The notes below the pieces were generated by a model. It had not been told where the DNA came from. It saw only the letters and a list, made by a program, of their open reading frames with translations, and made no database searches. From Flavobacteriales bacterium (lineage in GTDB: Bacteria; Bacteroidota; Bacteroidia; Flavobacteriales_E; Vicingaceae), in contig JACJZB010000001.1 in assembly GCA_020635815.1 (NCBI GenBank), positions 654,674 to 718,673 on the forward strand: a stretch of DNA of 64,000 bases, in the 5' to 3' direction. This document shows positions 45,419 through 54,690 of this stretch, in pieces. The position numbers were made by a program, and so were the translations under genes. Every line of letters starts with the position of its first letter. Position 1 is the stretch's first letter.

Positions 45419-46501
45419 ATGAAAAAAGTATTATTGGCAATAAGCATTATTGGCTTATTAATTAATGTTGGGTGTAACCCAAAAAACAAAGGAGAACATC
45501 ACGAAAACACTAAATTTTTAGTAACATCACCATTAAAAAAAGATACCTCCATTACGAAAGAATATGTATGTCAAATTCATGCTATTCAACACATAGAATT
45601 AAGAGCACTTGAAAAGGGGTATTTACAAAATATTTATGTAGATGAAGGTCAATATGTAAAGAAAGGAGACCCTTTGTTTCAAATAATGCCAGCAATGTAT
45701 GAAGCTGAGTTACAAAAAGCTCAAGCAGAAGCGAGTTTTGCTGAAATTGAATACCAAAATACAAAATCATTAGCAGATAGTAATATTGTGTCGGCAAATG
45801 AGTTGGCTTTGGCTAAAGCAAAATTAGAAAAAGCCAAAGCAGAAGTATCAATGGCTCAAGTTCACCTAAACTTTACTTCAATTGAAGCTCCTTTCGATGG
45901 TATAGTTGGTCGTTTTCATGTACGATTAGGAAGTCTTTTAGATGAAGGAGAATTATTAACAGAACTTTCCGATAATAGTAAGTTGTGGGTATATTTCAAT
46001 GTCCCTGAGGCAGAATATTTAGATTATAAATCTATAAACAAAGATAGTTTGCAACAAGTAAATCTTTTGATGGCAAATCATAAACTTTTTAATCATTCAG
46101 GAGTAATTGAAACAATAGAATCTGATTTTAATAATGAAACTGGTAACATTGCTTTTAGAGCTACTTTCCCAAATTCAGAAAAACTGTTAAGACATGGAGA
46201 AACTGGGAGTATTCAAATTCCAGAAAATCATAAAGGAGCTTTAATTATTCCACAGAAAGCAACTTTCGAAATCTTAGATTATAAATATGTTTTTGTTGTT
46301 GATAAGGATAATGTAATTCAATCTCGAAAAATTACTATAGGAGAGGAATTACCACATCTATATATTGTAACAGATGGTCTGTCAGAAGGTGATAAAATTT
46401 TAATTGAAGGATTAAGAAAAGTAGATAATAATGATAAAATAGATTATGACTTTATAAAGCCTGAATCAGTGCTATCGAATTTAGAACTATACGCAGAATA
46501 A
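45419..46501 (+). CDS. RND efflux periplasmic adaptor (membrane fusion) protein
   Basis: 360 residues. Lipoprotein signal MKKVLLAISIIGLLINVGCN with Cys at 19. Lipoyl/hairpin halves: ALEKGYLQNIYVDEGQYVKKGDPLFQI near 61-87 and FTSIEAPFDGIVGRF near 145-160, separated by a long coiled helical hairpin (about 92-140). The beta-barrel domain then leads to the membrane-proximal end IPQKATFEILDYKYVFVV. It links the inner-membrane pump at 46526 to the TolC-like channel. The first gene of an adaptor-pump-channel operon with 24 and 17 bp gaps. Confidence 0.93.
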   Translation: MKKVLLAISIIGLLINVGCNPKNKGEHHENTKFLVTSPLKKDTSITKEYVCQIHAIQHIELRALEKGYLQNIYVDEGQYVKKGDPLFQIMPAMYEAELQKAQAEASFAEIEYQNTKSLADSNIVSANELALAKAKLEKAKAEVSMAQVHLNFTSIEAPFDGIVGRFHVRLGSLLDEGELLTELSDNSKLWVYFNVPEAEYLDYKSINKDSLQQVNLLMANHKLFNHSGVIETIESDFNNETGNIAFRATFPNSEKLLRHGETGSIQIPENHKGALIIPQKATFEILDYKYVFVVDKDNVIQSRKITIGEELPHLYIVTDGLSEGDKILIEGLRKVDNNDKIDYDFIKPESVLSNLELYAE

Positions 46502-46525
46502 TATAAACACAAAAAACTAAAAACT

Positions 46526-49500
46526 ATGTTTAGTAAAATTATACACCGTCCAGTGTTTGCGATAGTTATATCTATTATTATCGTTTTCACAGGTACGCTA
46601 GCTATAAAGCAGTTACCAATATCTCAATTTCCAGAAATAGCACCTACTACAGTCAATATTTTTATTGCCTACCCAGGAGCTAGTGCAGATGTATTGGTTA
46701 AATCTACTTTAACCACTTTGGAGAATTCTATTAACGGGGTTCAAGATATGAGGTATATGACTACAGATGCTACCAGTGCAGGAGAAGCTACATTAAGTAT
46801 CATTTTTGAGCCTGGTACAGACCCAAATCAAGCTGTGATAAGGGTAAAAACAAGAGTAGATCAGGTAATGCCTCTTTTACCTGAGCTAGTACAGCGAGAA
46901 GGAGTAATTATTACCCCCATGCGTCCAAGTATGTTAATGAAAATTAATCTTTTTAGTAAGGATAAAAATACAGATGAAAAATTCCTATACAATTATGCTT
47001 ACACCAAAATGATTCCAGAAATACAGCGAATTAAAGGGGTAGCAAGAGCACAAATATTAGGGAGTAGAAAGTACGCTATGCGATTATGGCTAAACCCTGA
47101 CCGTATGAGAGCTTACGAAATTTCGGTTGATGAAGTAATGGATGCTTTAGCTGAACAAAGTATTGTAGGACGTCCAGGAAGATTAGGAAGAAGTTCAGGT
47201 ATTGCTGCTCAATCATTAGAATATGTATTGACTTATAAAGGAAGATACAATAAAGAAGAAGAGTACGAAGATATTATTATTAGAGCAAATGAAGAAGGGG
47301 AAAGTATTCGTTTAAAAGATATTGCTAAAGTTGAACTAGGTAGTGAATTTTTTGATATCTATTCCAATTTAGATGGAGATCCATCTTCTGCAATTGTGCT
47401 AAAACAAACTTATGGAAGTAATGCTAGTGCTGTAATTGACAGGGTAAAGGAGAAACTGGAAGAAATGAAAGCTAGTTTTCCTCCAGGTATGGATTATAAG
47501 TTTAGTTATGATGTGTCAAGGTTCTTAGATGCTTCGATAGAACAAGTTATCCATACATTAAGAGATGCTTTTATATTGGTAGCTTTAGTGGTATTTATAT
47601 TTCTTGGTGATTGGCGTTCTACATTAATACCAATATTAGCAGTGCCAGTATCTTTAATTGGAGCATTTTTTGTAATTCAACTACTTGGGTTCTCTATTAA
47701 CTTAATAACCTTATTTGCATTAGTATTAGCAATTGGTATTGTGGTAGATGATGCCATTGTAGTGGTAGAGGCAGTTCACGCCAAAATGGAAGAAGAGCAT
47801 CTTACCCCTTATAATGCCGTGAAAAAAGTAATGGGTGAAATTAGTGGAGCCATTATTGCCATTACTTTGGTTATGGTGTCTGTGTTTGTGCCTATTGCAT
47901 TTATGACAGGTCCTGTAGGTACTTTTTACCGACAGTTCTCAATTACCATGGCAAGTTCTATTGTTATTTCAGCCTTAATCGCACTTACATTAACACCCGT
48001 TCTTTGTGCTATGATATTAAAAAATAATCATGGAAAAGAAAGAAAAAAAACACCAGTAAATCGATTTATAGATTGGTTTAATGGAAGATTTGAGAGGTTT
48101 ACAGGAAGATACGTTCGCCTATTAAAATTAATCGTAAACAGGAAGGTTATAACATTTAGTGTTTTAATTGTATTCGGAATAGGAATAATAGGTATCAATA
48201 AAATTCTTCCAGCAGGTTTCGTGCCAGGAGAAGACCAAGGTACAATTTATGCTATTATTCAAACACCCCCAGGTTCAACATTAGAACGAACTAATCAAGT
48301 AGCTGAAAAACTTCAAGAAATCTGTGAAGAGGTTGAAGGAGTTGAGTCGGTCGCTTCATTTGCTGGTTATGAAATTATGACAGAAGGAAGGGGATCTAAC
48401 GCCGGTACTTGTTTAATTAACTTGAAAGATTGGTCCGAGCGTGATCACTCTGTACATGAAATTATGGAGGAATTAGAAGAGAAGTCTCAAAATCTTGGAG
48501 CAATTATCGAATATTTTGAGCCGCCAGCAGTACCAGGATTTGGTTCTTCAGGAGGATTTTCTTTACGTATGTTAGATAAAACAACCAATACAGATTATCA
48601 AAAATTTGATAAAATAAACAAAGACTTTATGGCTGCTTTACGTAAACGTAAAGAGTTAGCAGGGTTATTTACCTTCTTTGCCGCTAATTATCCACAATAT
48701 GAATTAGAAATTGATAATAAATTAGCCATGCAAAAAGGTGTTTCTATTGGGAAAGCAATGGAAAACCTTAATATTTTAATAGGAAGTACTTATGAACAAG
48801 GCTTCATTAAATTTGGACGTTTTTTCAAGGTTTATGTGCAATCATCTCCTGAGTTTAGAAGATTACCTTCTGACATTTTAAAATTATTTATAAAAAATGA
48901 AGAAGGAGAAATGGTGCCTTATTCATCTTTTATGAAAATGGTAAAAAAGCAAGGCCCGAATGAGATTACGCGATTTAACATGTACAATTCGGCATCTATC
49001 AGAGGTTTGCCTGCAAAAGGATACACTTCAGCGGATGCCATTCAAGCAATACGTGAAGTAGCTAAAGAATCATTACCCAAAGGGTATGACATAGCTTGGG
49101 AAGGGTTGTCGTATGATGAAGCTGGTCGTGGAAATGAAGCTTTATACATTTTTATAGTCGTTCTTATTTTCGTGTACTTAGTGTTAGCTGCTCAATATGA
49201 AAGTTTTTTACTTCCTTTAGCTGTAATATTATCACTTCCTATCGGAATATTTGGGTCATTTTTACTCCTTAAATTTATGGGGTTAGCCAATGATATTTAT
49301 GCTCAGGTAGGATTAATTATGTTGGTGGGATTACTTGGAAAAAACGCTGTGTTAATTGTAGAGTTTGCTGTATTAAAACACAGAGAAGGAGCTACTATTT
49401 TTGATGCAGCTATTGAAGGAGCAAGAGTAAGGTTTAGACCAATTTTAATGACTTCTTTTGCTTTTATTGCAGGATTAATTCCGTTAATAATTTCTACAGG

Positions 49501-49765
49501 TGCTGGTGCAATTGGAAACAGAACAATTGGATCTTCGGCAATGGGAGGAATGGTATTGGGTTCTTTTGCAATTATAATTATTCCTGGCTTATACTATGTT
49601 TTTGCTAAGATGGCAGAAGGTCGTAAGCTTATTAAAAATGAAGTGAATGAACCTTTATCTGAAACTTATGTGAGAACTAGTGAAGAAGCAAGTAATACAC
49701 ATGAAAAATTAAGGGCAACAAGAAGCTTGTTGAAGAAGTTACTAAAAAGAAGAAGGAAAAACTAA
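46526..49765 (+). CDS. RND efflux pump, AcrB/MexB (HAE-1) type
   Basis: 1079 residues with the twelve-segment, two-large-loop RND plan. N-terminus MFSKIIHRPVFAIVISIII; porter region with IAYPGASADVLVKSTLTTLE. The proton relay is in LAIGIVVDDAIVVVEAV near 400-416 (Asp-Asp). A second half begins RKVITFSVLIVFGIG near 545, and the end shows LVGLLGKNAVLIVEFAV with the relay Lys near 950. The length is slightly above that of AcrB because of a ~45-residue Ser/Arg/Lys-rich tail. It exports hydrophobic compounds; the CusA metal-pathway methionines are not evident. Confidence 0.95.
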   Translation: MFSKIIHRPVFAIVISIIIVFTGTLAIKQLPISQFPEIAPTTVNIFIAYPGASADVLVKSTLTTLENSINGVQDMRYMTTDATSAGEATLSIIFEPGTDPNQAVIRVKTRVDQVMPLLPELVQREGVIITPMRPSMLMKINLFSKDKNTDEKFLYNYAYTKMIPEIQRIKGVARAQILGSRKYAMRLWLNPDRMRAYEISVDEVMDALAEQSIVGRPGRLGRSSGIAAQSLEYVLTYKGRYNKEEEYEDIIIRANEEGESIRLKDIAKVELGSEFFDIYSNLDGDPSSAIVLKQTYGSNASAVIDRVKEKLEEMKASFPPGMDYKFSYDVSRFLDASIEQVIHTLRDAFILVALVVFIFLGDWRSTLIPILAVPVSLIGAFFVIQLLGFSINLITLFALVLAIGIVVDDAIVVVEAVHAKMEEEHLTPYNAVKKVMGEISGAIIAITLVMVSVFVPIAFMTGPVGTFYRQFSITMASSIVISALIALTLTPVLCAMILKNNHGKERKKTPVNRFIDWFNGRFERFTGRYVRLLKLIVNRKVITFSVLIVFGIGIIGINKILPAGFVPGEDQGTIYAIIQTPPGSTLERTNQVAEKLQEICEEVEGVESVASFAGYEIMTEGRGSNAGTCLINLKDWSERDHSVHEIMEELEEKSQNLGAIIEYFEPPAVPGFGSSGGFSLRMLDKTTNTDYQKFDKINKDFMAALRKRKELAGLFTFFAANYPQYELEIDNKLAMQKGVSIGKAMENLNILIGSTYEQGFIKFGRFFKVYVQSSPEFRRLPSDILKLFIKNEEGEMVPYSSFMKMVKKQGPNEITRFNMYNSASIRGLPAKGYTSADAIQAIREVAKESLPKGYDIAWEGLSYDEAGRGNEALYIFIVVLIFVYLVLAAQYESFLLPLAVILSLPIGIFGSFLLLKFMGLANDIYAQVGLIMLVGLLGKNAVLIVEFAVLKHREGATIFDAAIEGARVRFRPILMTSFAFIAGLIPLIISTGAGAIGNRTIGSSAMGGMVLGSFAIIIIPGLYYVFAKMAEGRKLIKNEVNEPLSETYVRTSEEASNTHEKLRATRSLLKKLLKRRRKN

Positions 49766-49782
49766 CCTAAAATTCAGTAAAA

Positions 49783-51216
49783 ATGTATAAAAAAATAACA
49801 TATATATTAATGGGAGTTTTCTTTATATCGCTGACTTTTTCAGCTTGTAAAACTCCAAGTTCTTTGAGTAGAACAGAAAACACAACAGTACCTGCGAATT
49901 ATAATAATTCGCAGGATACTACCAATTCAGCAACTATTAAATGGCAAGATTATTTTACAGATACTTACCTTATTGCACTTATTGATACTGCATTAAAGAA
50001 TAATCAAGAATTGAATATTACCATGCAAGAAATTGAAATTTCAAGAAATGAAATTCGAGCTAAAAGAGGGGAATACCTACCAAGTATTGGTATAGGTGCT
50101 GGTGCTGAAGTTGAAAAAGTAGGAGAGTTTACAAGAAACGGAGCTGTTGAAAAAAACCTTGAAATAAAACATGGCGAAGAGTTTCCTGAACCACTACCAG
50201 ATTTTATGATAGGTGCTTATGCCAAATGGGAAATTGATATCTGGAAAAAATTACGAAATGGTAAAAAAGCAGCAGTTTCTAGATATTTATCTTCTGTAGA
50301 GGGTAAAAACTTTATGGTTACCAACCTTATTGCAGAAATATCAAATTCTTATTATGAATTATTAGCATTAGATAATGAATTAAGCATTGTTGAGCAAAAT
50401 GTTAAAATTCAGAGTGATGCATTAAAAGTAGTAAGGCTTCAAAAAATGGCTGCGGAAGTAAATGAATTAGCAGTAAAAAGATTTGAAGCACAATTGTTAA
50501 ATACAAAAGCACTACAGTATGGAATAAAACAAGAAATTGTTGAGACTGAAAACAAGATTAATTTCTTGGTAGGTAGATTTCCTCAGCCGGTTGAACGAAA
50601 TGTACAATCGTTTAATAGTATTATTCCAAATTCAGTTTATGCTGGTATTCCAACACAATTACTTGATAATAGACCAGATATTAAGCAAGCAGAGATGGAA
50701 TTGGCTGCAGCTAAATTAGATGTTAAAGTGGCTAAAGCAAGGTTTTATCCATCAGTTGGTATTTCTGCTGGTGTTGGCCTTCAGGCTTTTAATCCTGAAT
50801 ATTTATTGGAAACACCAGCATCAATGATTTATTCTTTGGTTGGTGATATTGCTGCACCTTTAATCAACAGAAGTGCTATAAAAGCAAGTTACAATAGCGC
50901 TAGTGCAAAACAATTGCAAGCTGTTTTTAATTACGAACGAACCATTTTAAATGCTTACATCGAAATAGTAAATCAACTTTCAAACATTGATAATTTAAAA
51001 ATGAGTTATGACTTAAAAAAGCAAGAGGTTGAAACTTTATCCACATCAATTACTATTGCTAATAATCTTTTTAAATCAGCTAAAGCTGATTATATGGAAG
51101 TGTTATTAACTCAACGAGAATCATTGGAGTCAAAGTTTGAATTAGTAGAAACGAAAAAACAACAAATGAACGCTATGGTAAATGTATATCAAGCTTTAGG
51201 GGGAGGGTGGAAGTAA
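49783..51216 (+). CDS. TolC-like outer-membrane efflux channel (NodT/OprM group)
   Basis: 477 residues. Lipoprotein signal MYKKITYILMGVFFISLTFSAC with Cys near 22. Two repeats of the OEP fold: LIALIDTALKNNQELNITMQE near 65-85 and AGIPTQLLDNRPDIKQAEMELAAAKLDVKVAKARFYPSVGISAG near 285-330. The N-terminal acylation and DNRPDI motif place it in the NodT/OprM group. It completes the tripartite pump. Confidence 0.93.
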   Translation: MYKKITYILMGVFFISLTFSACKTPSSLSRTENTTVPANYNNSQDTTNSATIKWQDYFTDTYLIALIDTALKNNQELNITMQEIEISRNEIRAKRGEYLPSIGIGAGAEVEKVGEFTRNGAVEKNLEIKHGEEFPEPLPDFMIGAYAKWEIDIWKKLRNGKKAAVSRYLSSVEGKNFMVTNLIAEISNSYYELLALDNELSIVEQNVKIQSDALKVVRLQKMAAEVNELAVKRFEAQLLNTKALQYGIKQEIVETENKINFLVGRFPQPVERNVQSFNSIIPNSVYAGIPTQLLDNRPDIKQAEMELAAAKLDVKVAKARFYPSVGISAGVGLQAFNPEYLLETPASMIYSLVGDIAAPLINRSAIKASYNSASAKQLQAVFNYERTILNAYIEIVNQLSNIDNLKMSYDLKKQEVETLSTSITIANNLFKSAKADYMEVLLTQRESLESKFELVETKKQQMNAMVNVYQALGGGWK

Positions 51217-51245
51217 ATAGTAAATAAAATATAAAAATAATTATT

Positions 51246-51728
51246 ATGAAAGCAAAAATAGCAGTATATGACTCGCATGAAAAAGCAGTAAATGCGTTAG
51301 AAAGTTTAGCCAACCATAAATTCCCAATGGAAATTGTTTCATTAATTGGTAAGTCAGAAATGATAGATAATCATATCCATCTAAAATCGTTAAGCTCAAC
51401 AAAAAATACACCAGCAATAGTTGGTATGGGAGCAGGAACATTAATAGGGTTGTTATCAGGAATTGGAGTTTTTACTATTCCAGGCTTTGGTTTTTTATAC
51501 GGAGCAGGAGCATTAGTAGGTGCTATCGGCGGATTTGATTTAGGACTAATAACAGGTGGTATAAGTGCTATTCTTCTTCATTTAGGTATAAAAAAAGATA
51601 ATATCGTTCAATATGAAGAACATCTTAATCAAGGAAAGTTTATCATTATTATTAACGGTAAAATGGATGATGTGCTAAAAGCAGAAGAAATACTTCATAC
51701 AGAAGGTCAACACTTATCAATTGATTAA
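51246..51728 (+). CDS. glycine-zipper membrane stress-type protein (DUF1269-like)
   Basis: 160 residues. N-terminal ferredoxin-like alpha/beta segment IAVYDSHEKAVNALESL, then a Gly-rich hydrophobic stretch MGAGTLIGLLSGIGVFTIPG plus FGFLYGAGALVGAIGGFDLG (about 60-110), and a second alpha/beta segment ending GQHLSID. A flanked glycine zipper between two ferredoxin-like halves is typical of DUF1269/YflT-like 'general stress' proteins. It follows the efflux channel by 29 bp and precedes the operon's terminator. Confidence 0.7.
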   Translation: MKAKIAVYDSHEKAVNALESLANHKFPMEIVSLIGKSEMIDNHIHLKSLSSTKNTPAIVGMGAGTLIGLLSGIGVFTIPGFGFLYGAGALVGAIGGFDLGLITGGISAILLHLGIKKDNIVQYEEHLNQGKFIIIINGKMDDVLKAEEILHTEGQHLSID

Positions 51729-51866
51729 TTATTTTAATAATTTTATTATGAGTATCTATCAAAAAAAGATAACCTTAACAATATTCTTAAAAGTTTGTAT
51801 AGATTTATAACTAAGAACAATAATAATGGTAGGTCGTGCAAATTTAGATTCTAAAAAACCTATCAT

Positions 51867-51906
51867 AACACCTGTCTCGGTATTCAAGTGCTGAGACAGG
51901 TGTTTC
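51867..51906 (+). terminator. hairpin terminating the RND operon
   Basis: Perfect 12 bp stem AACACCTGTCTC / GAGACAGGTGTT with a 14 nt loop, 138 bp after the stress-type gene stop and 54 bp before the HMA-like gene. The T-run is short (TTTCC), so it may need help from Rho. Confidence 0.7.
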
Positions 51907-51959
51907 CTATAATCTATACTAAGAAATTAAAAAAATAATCATGTCTAAAATTAACTATT

Positions 51960-52220
51960 ATGAGCTTATTATCAGAAAATATAGTACCAGGATGTCATGG
52001 AAAAATATTTGGAACCAATGCAAAAACCGAAAAAGAATTGGAAAAAATTAAAACAGCAGTACTATCAATAGAAGGAATTATTGATATGATTGTAAACTTT
52101 GAAGTATTTCCGGTTGAATTTACAATACACACGTCTAAAATTATTAAGATAGATGATGTAGAAAATAAAGTTAAATCGGTAGGATATCATGCTATTCCTA
52201 AAAGTCTTTTTAAATTATAA
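51960..52220 (+). CDS. small HMA-like (ferredoxin-fold) protein without a CxxC
   Basis: 86 residues. The sequence follows the beta-alpha-beta-beta-alpha-beta pattern of heavy-metal-associated domains: GKIFGTNAKTEKELEKIKTAVLSIEG, then IIDMIVNFEVFPVEFTIHTS and ENKVKSVGYHAIPKSL. The metal loop, normally MxCxxC, is VPGCHG here with a single Cys and a His, so copper-chaperone activity is doubtful. Similar in style to small proteins that share operons with cation transporters. It is followed by a SnoaL-like gene 20 bp later. Confidence 0.65.
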   Translation: MSLLSENIVPGCHGKIFGTNAKTEKELEKIKTAVLSIEGIIDMIVNFEVFPVEFTIHTSKIIKIDDVENKVKSVGYHAIPKSLFKL

Positions 52221-52240
52221 AAAATAATACTTCTATTATT

Positions 52241-52639
52241 ATGAAAACAGCAACATTAACTAAAAGTATAGTTTCTTCTTTATCAGAATGGAAAGAAGCA
52301 ATAGAAAGTCGAGATGTAAATAAGGTCATTCAACTGTATCATCCTGACGCAGTTTTTTGGGGCGAATTTTCAAATACAATAAGAACAACTAAAAATCAAA
52401 TTATTGATTATTACAACTATTTTCTATCATTAGATAATTTAAAAATAGGCATACAAAATATACAAGTGAGAGTGTATAAAGATGTCGCAATTATTTCAGG
52501 AACATATAGTTTTACTTACCAATTAAATAATAAAATTGAATTAACACTTTCTAGCTTTTCTTTTGTGTATAAAATAGAAGGTAAAGATTGGTTAATAGTA
52601 GATCATCATTCATCAATTGTTCCAAAAGAAGCATATTAA
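52241..52639 (+). CDS. SnoaL/NTF2-like fold protein
   Basis: 132 residues. N-terminal helix then SLSEWKEAIESRDVNKVIQLYHPDAVFWGEFSNTIR near 15-50, which is the classical start of SnoaL/DUF4440-type proteins, followed by a curved sheet (VYKDVAIISGTYSFTYQL, LSSFSFVYKIEGKDWLIVDHHSS). Ligand and reaction unknown. Probably co-transcribed with the HMA-like gene (20 bp) and the antiporter gene (42 bp). Confidence 0.78.
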   Translation: MKTATLTKSIVSSLSEWKEAIESRDVNKVIQLYHPDAVFWGEFSNTIRTTKNQIIDYYNYFLSLDNLKIGIQNIQVRVYKDVAIISGTYSFTYQLNNKIELTLSSFSFVYKIEGKDWLIVDHHSSIVPKEAY

Positions 52640-52681
52640 TTAATAATTATTTCAAGTAATAATCAATAAAAAGAAAAAGCC

Positions 52682-53989
52682 ATGTATATAACAATAGGAA
52701 TTATGTTTGTTCTAGGATATGTTGCAATTGCATTAGAGCATCCAATAAAAATAGATAAAGCAGCATCAGCATTATTTACAGCAGTAATTTGTTGGGTGTT
52801 GTTAATTTTAGGTAAAACCGAAATATTTCCAGAATTAGGTGAAGAAGCCGTTCATTTTATTGGTGAAGATTTAATGCATCACCTAAGTGAAATAGCAGGT
52901 ATTTTATTTTTCCTTTTAGGAGCGATGACAATTGTAGAGTTAGTTGATACTCATGGAGGGTTTTCATTAATAACAGATAAAATTACAACCCTCAAAAAAA
53001 GTAAATTATTGATTATTTTATCAGTAGTAACATTCTTTATGAGTGCTGCTTTAGATAATTTAACCACAGCTATTGTAATGGCAACTTTATTAAGAAAGTT
53101 AATTAGTAACAAAAAAGACTTATGGCTTTTTGCAGGTATAGTAATTATTGCTGCTAATGCGGGTGGAGCATGGTCGCCAATAGGTGATGTTACTACAATT
53201 ATGCTTTGGATTGGAGGACAAGTTACGGCAGCTAATATAGTTTCAAAACTTGTGTTGCCAAGTATGGTTTGCTTAGCAGTTCCATTAATAATTATGGTTT
53301 TTAGAATGAAGGGAAATGTTGAAACACCATCTGAAGATGAAGATGATGGGCATAAATTAGAAATTCCATTAAAAGAGAAAAAATTAGTGCTTTATTTAGG
53401 TTTAAGTGCATTATTGTTTGTTCCTATATTTAAAACACTTACACATTTACCACCTTTTATGGGCGTACTATTAGGGTTAAGCGTTCTGTGGGCTACAACA
53501 GAACTACTTCATAAAAAGAAAGACGTAGAAAAAAAGAAAAAACTTTCTATAGGTGCTGTTTTAGAAAAAGTAGATACCACAAGTATTTTATTTTTTCTAG
53601 GAATATTACTAGCAGTATCAGCTTTACAAACAGGAGGACATTTAGGTCAATTGGCTAGTCTTTTACAATCCAGTATAGGAGATATTTGGATAATTAATAT
53701 TCTAATAGGTTTTCTATCTTCTGTGGTTGATAATGTTCCTTTGGTAGCAGGTTCTATAGGTATGTATGATTTAACAATGTTTCCGCAAGATCATACCTTT
53801 TGGGAACTTTTAGCTTATTGTGCAGGAACAGGTGGCAGTTGCTTAATTATTGGTTCTGCAGCAGGGGTTGCAATTATGGGGATTTTAAAAATTGATTTTA
53901 TATGGTATTTAAAAAATATTACACTCTTAGCAACACTTGGTTATTTATCAGGAGTATTAACATTTTGGTTATTAAATATGATGATTTGA
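52682..53989 (+). CDS. nhaD: NhaD-type Na+/H+ antiporter
   Basis: 435 residues, about twelve membrane segments. Conserved stretches of the family are AALDNLTTAIVMATLLRKLI near 120-140 and NAGGAWSPIGDVTTIMLWIGG near 158-178 and, in the second half, SSVVDNVPLVAGSIGMYDL near 340-358. Acidic residues in VDNVP and IGDVTT are the ion-binding positions. It exports Na+ or Li+ in exchange for protons, as expected in a marine or brackish bacterium. It ends 13 bp from the convergent gene at 54003. Confidence 0.9.
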   Translation: MYITIGIMFVLGYVAIALEHPIKIDKAASALFTAVICWVLLILGKTEIFPELGEEAVHFIGEDLMHHLSEIAGILFFLLGAMTIVELVDTHGGFSLITDKITTLKKSKLLIILSVVTFFMSAALDNLTTAIVMATLLRKLISNKKDLWLFAGIVIIAANAGGAWSPIGDVTTIMLWIGGQVTAANIVSKLVLPSMVCLAVPLIIMVFRMKGNVETPSEDEDDGHKLEIPLKEKKLVLYLGLSALLFVPIFKTLTHLPPFMGVLLGLSVLWATTELLHKKKDVEKKKKLSIGAVLEKVDTTSILFFLGILLAVSALQTGGHLGQLASLLQSSIGDIWIINILIGFLSSVVDNVPLVAGSIGMYDLTMFPQDHTFWELLAYCAGTGGSCLIIGSAAGVAIMGILKIDFIWYLKNITLLATLGYLSGVLTFWLLNMMI

Positions 53990-54002
53990 TTTTGCTAAAA
54001 GG

Positions 54003-54569
54003 TTAATCCTCTTTTGCTATAATTTCTCGTTCTTTAATAACTCCAAAACCAAATAATCCATCAGCAGTGGTTATTTTAAAAACATTACCCTGCATGTGGT
54101 GTAAAATTTCTGGAGGGCAAACAAAGGCTTCTTGTGGTAGTTCAGGAGTATTATCGAGTATTAATAGTTCTACTGTATTGGTGTTTGTTTTAAACCCATT
54201 AAACTCATATTTAGAAGTTTTAGAGTTTGAACTAAATAAAAAATTGAGACACAAAAATAAGCCAGTTAAGAATGGTCCCATACCTAAAGTATTAAAAATT
54301 ATAGCTTCATATTTGATAAAATGAAGGTGTTTGGCATAATATCTAAGAGGAATTAAAAAACCAATAACCGCAAATAAAACGATAAACTTTGTAACTGAAA
54401 ATAAGCTAATAAATGTAATTGGAAAAAAGCCGATAATTAAACCTGTTCCGATAAAAAAAGCAAAAATCGCTAAGGTAATAAACCTTAGCGATTTATCTTT
54501 CTTAGGGGTGTAGTCCCGTTCTCTTATTTCTCCTAATTCATTCAATGTGTTTAAAGTTACATTTTTCAA
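54003..54569 (-). CDS. hypothetical membrane protein
   Basis: 188 residues with three membrane segments (about 28-50, 52-72 and 92-110), then a ~70-residue soluble tail (VELLILDNTPELPQEAF, PPEILHHMQGNVFKIT, GLFGFGVIKEREI). No recognised family. Codons 26 to 36 coincide with a terminator-like hairpin followed by T-rich sequence, so full-length expression may be conditional. Convergent with nhaD. Confidence 0.65.
   Translation of the reverse strand: MKNVTLNTLNELGEIRERDYTPKKDKSLRFITLAIFAFFIGTGLIIGFFPITFISLFSVTKFIVLFAVIGFLIPLRYYAKHLHFIKYEAIIFNTLGMGPFLTGLFLCLNFLFSSNSKTSKYEFNGFKTNTNTVELLILDNTPELPQEAFVCPPEILHHMQGNVFKITTADGLFGFGVIKEREIIAKED
54455..54494 (-). terminator. terminator-like hairpin inside a coding region
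   Basis: Perfect 13 bp stem AAATCGCTAAGGT / ACCTTAGCGATTT (54464-54476, 54482-54494) with a 5 nt loop. On the minus strand it is followed by TTTTTGCTTTTTTT. It lies about 75-105 nt inside the gene at 54003-54569, encoding KSLRFITLAIF, so it would stop transcription early or act as an attenuator. Confidence 0.7.
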
Positions 54570-54690
54570 TGATTAAGTAAAAACTTTTGTTTTCTATACA
54601 TTTTATGATTTTGTCAATTTAAACGCTACGCTCAAAGCATGGTTTTATTGAGAATAAAAAAAGTCAAAACTTAAACCGTCAATTTTTTAT

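Noticed and set aside
51750..51812. 20-codon open frame beginning MSIYQKKITLTIF downstream of the stress-type gene
   Set aside because: Too short, no family, no conserved feature; could be chance in AT-rich sequence.
51960..52220. Copper chaperone annotation for the HMA-like protein
   Set aside because: The CxxC metal motif is absent and no P-type ATPase adjoins it.
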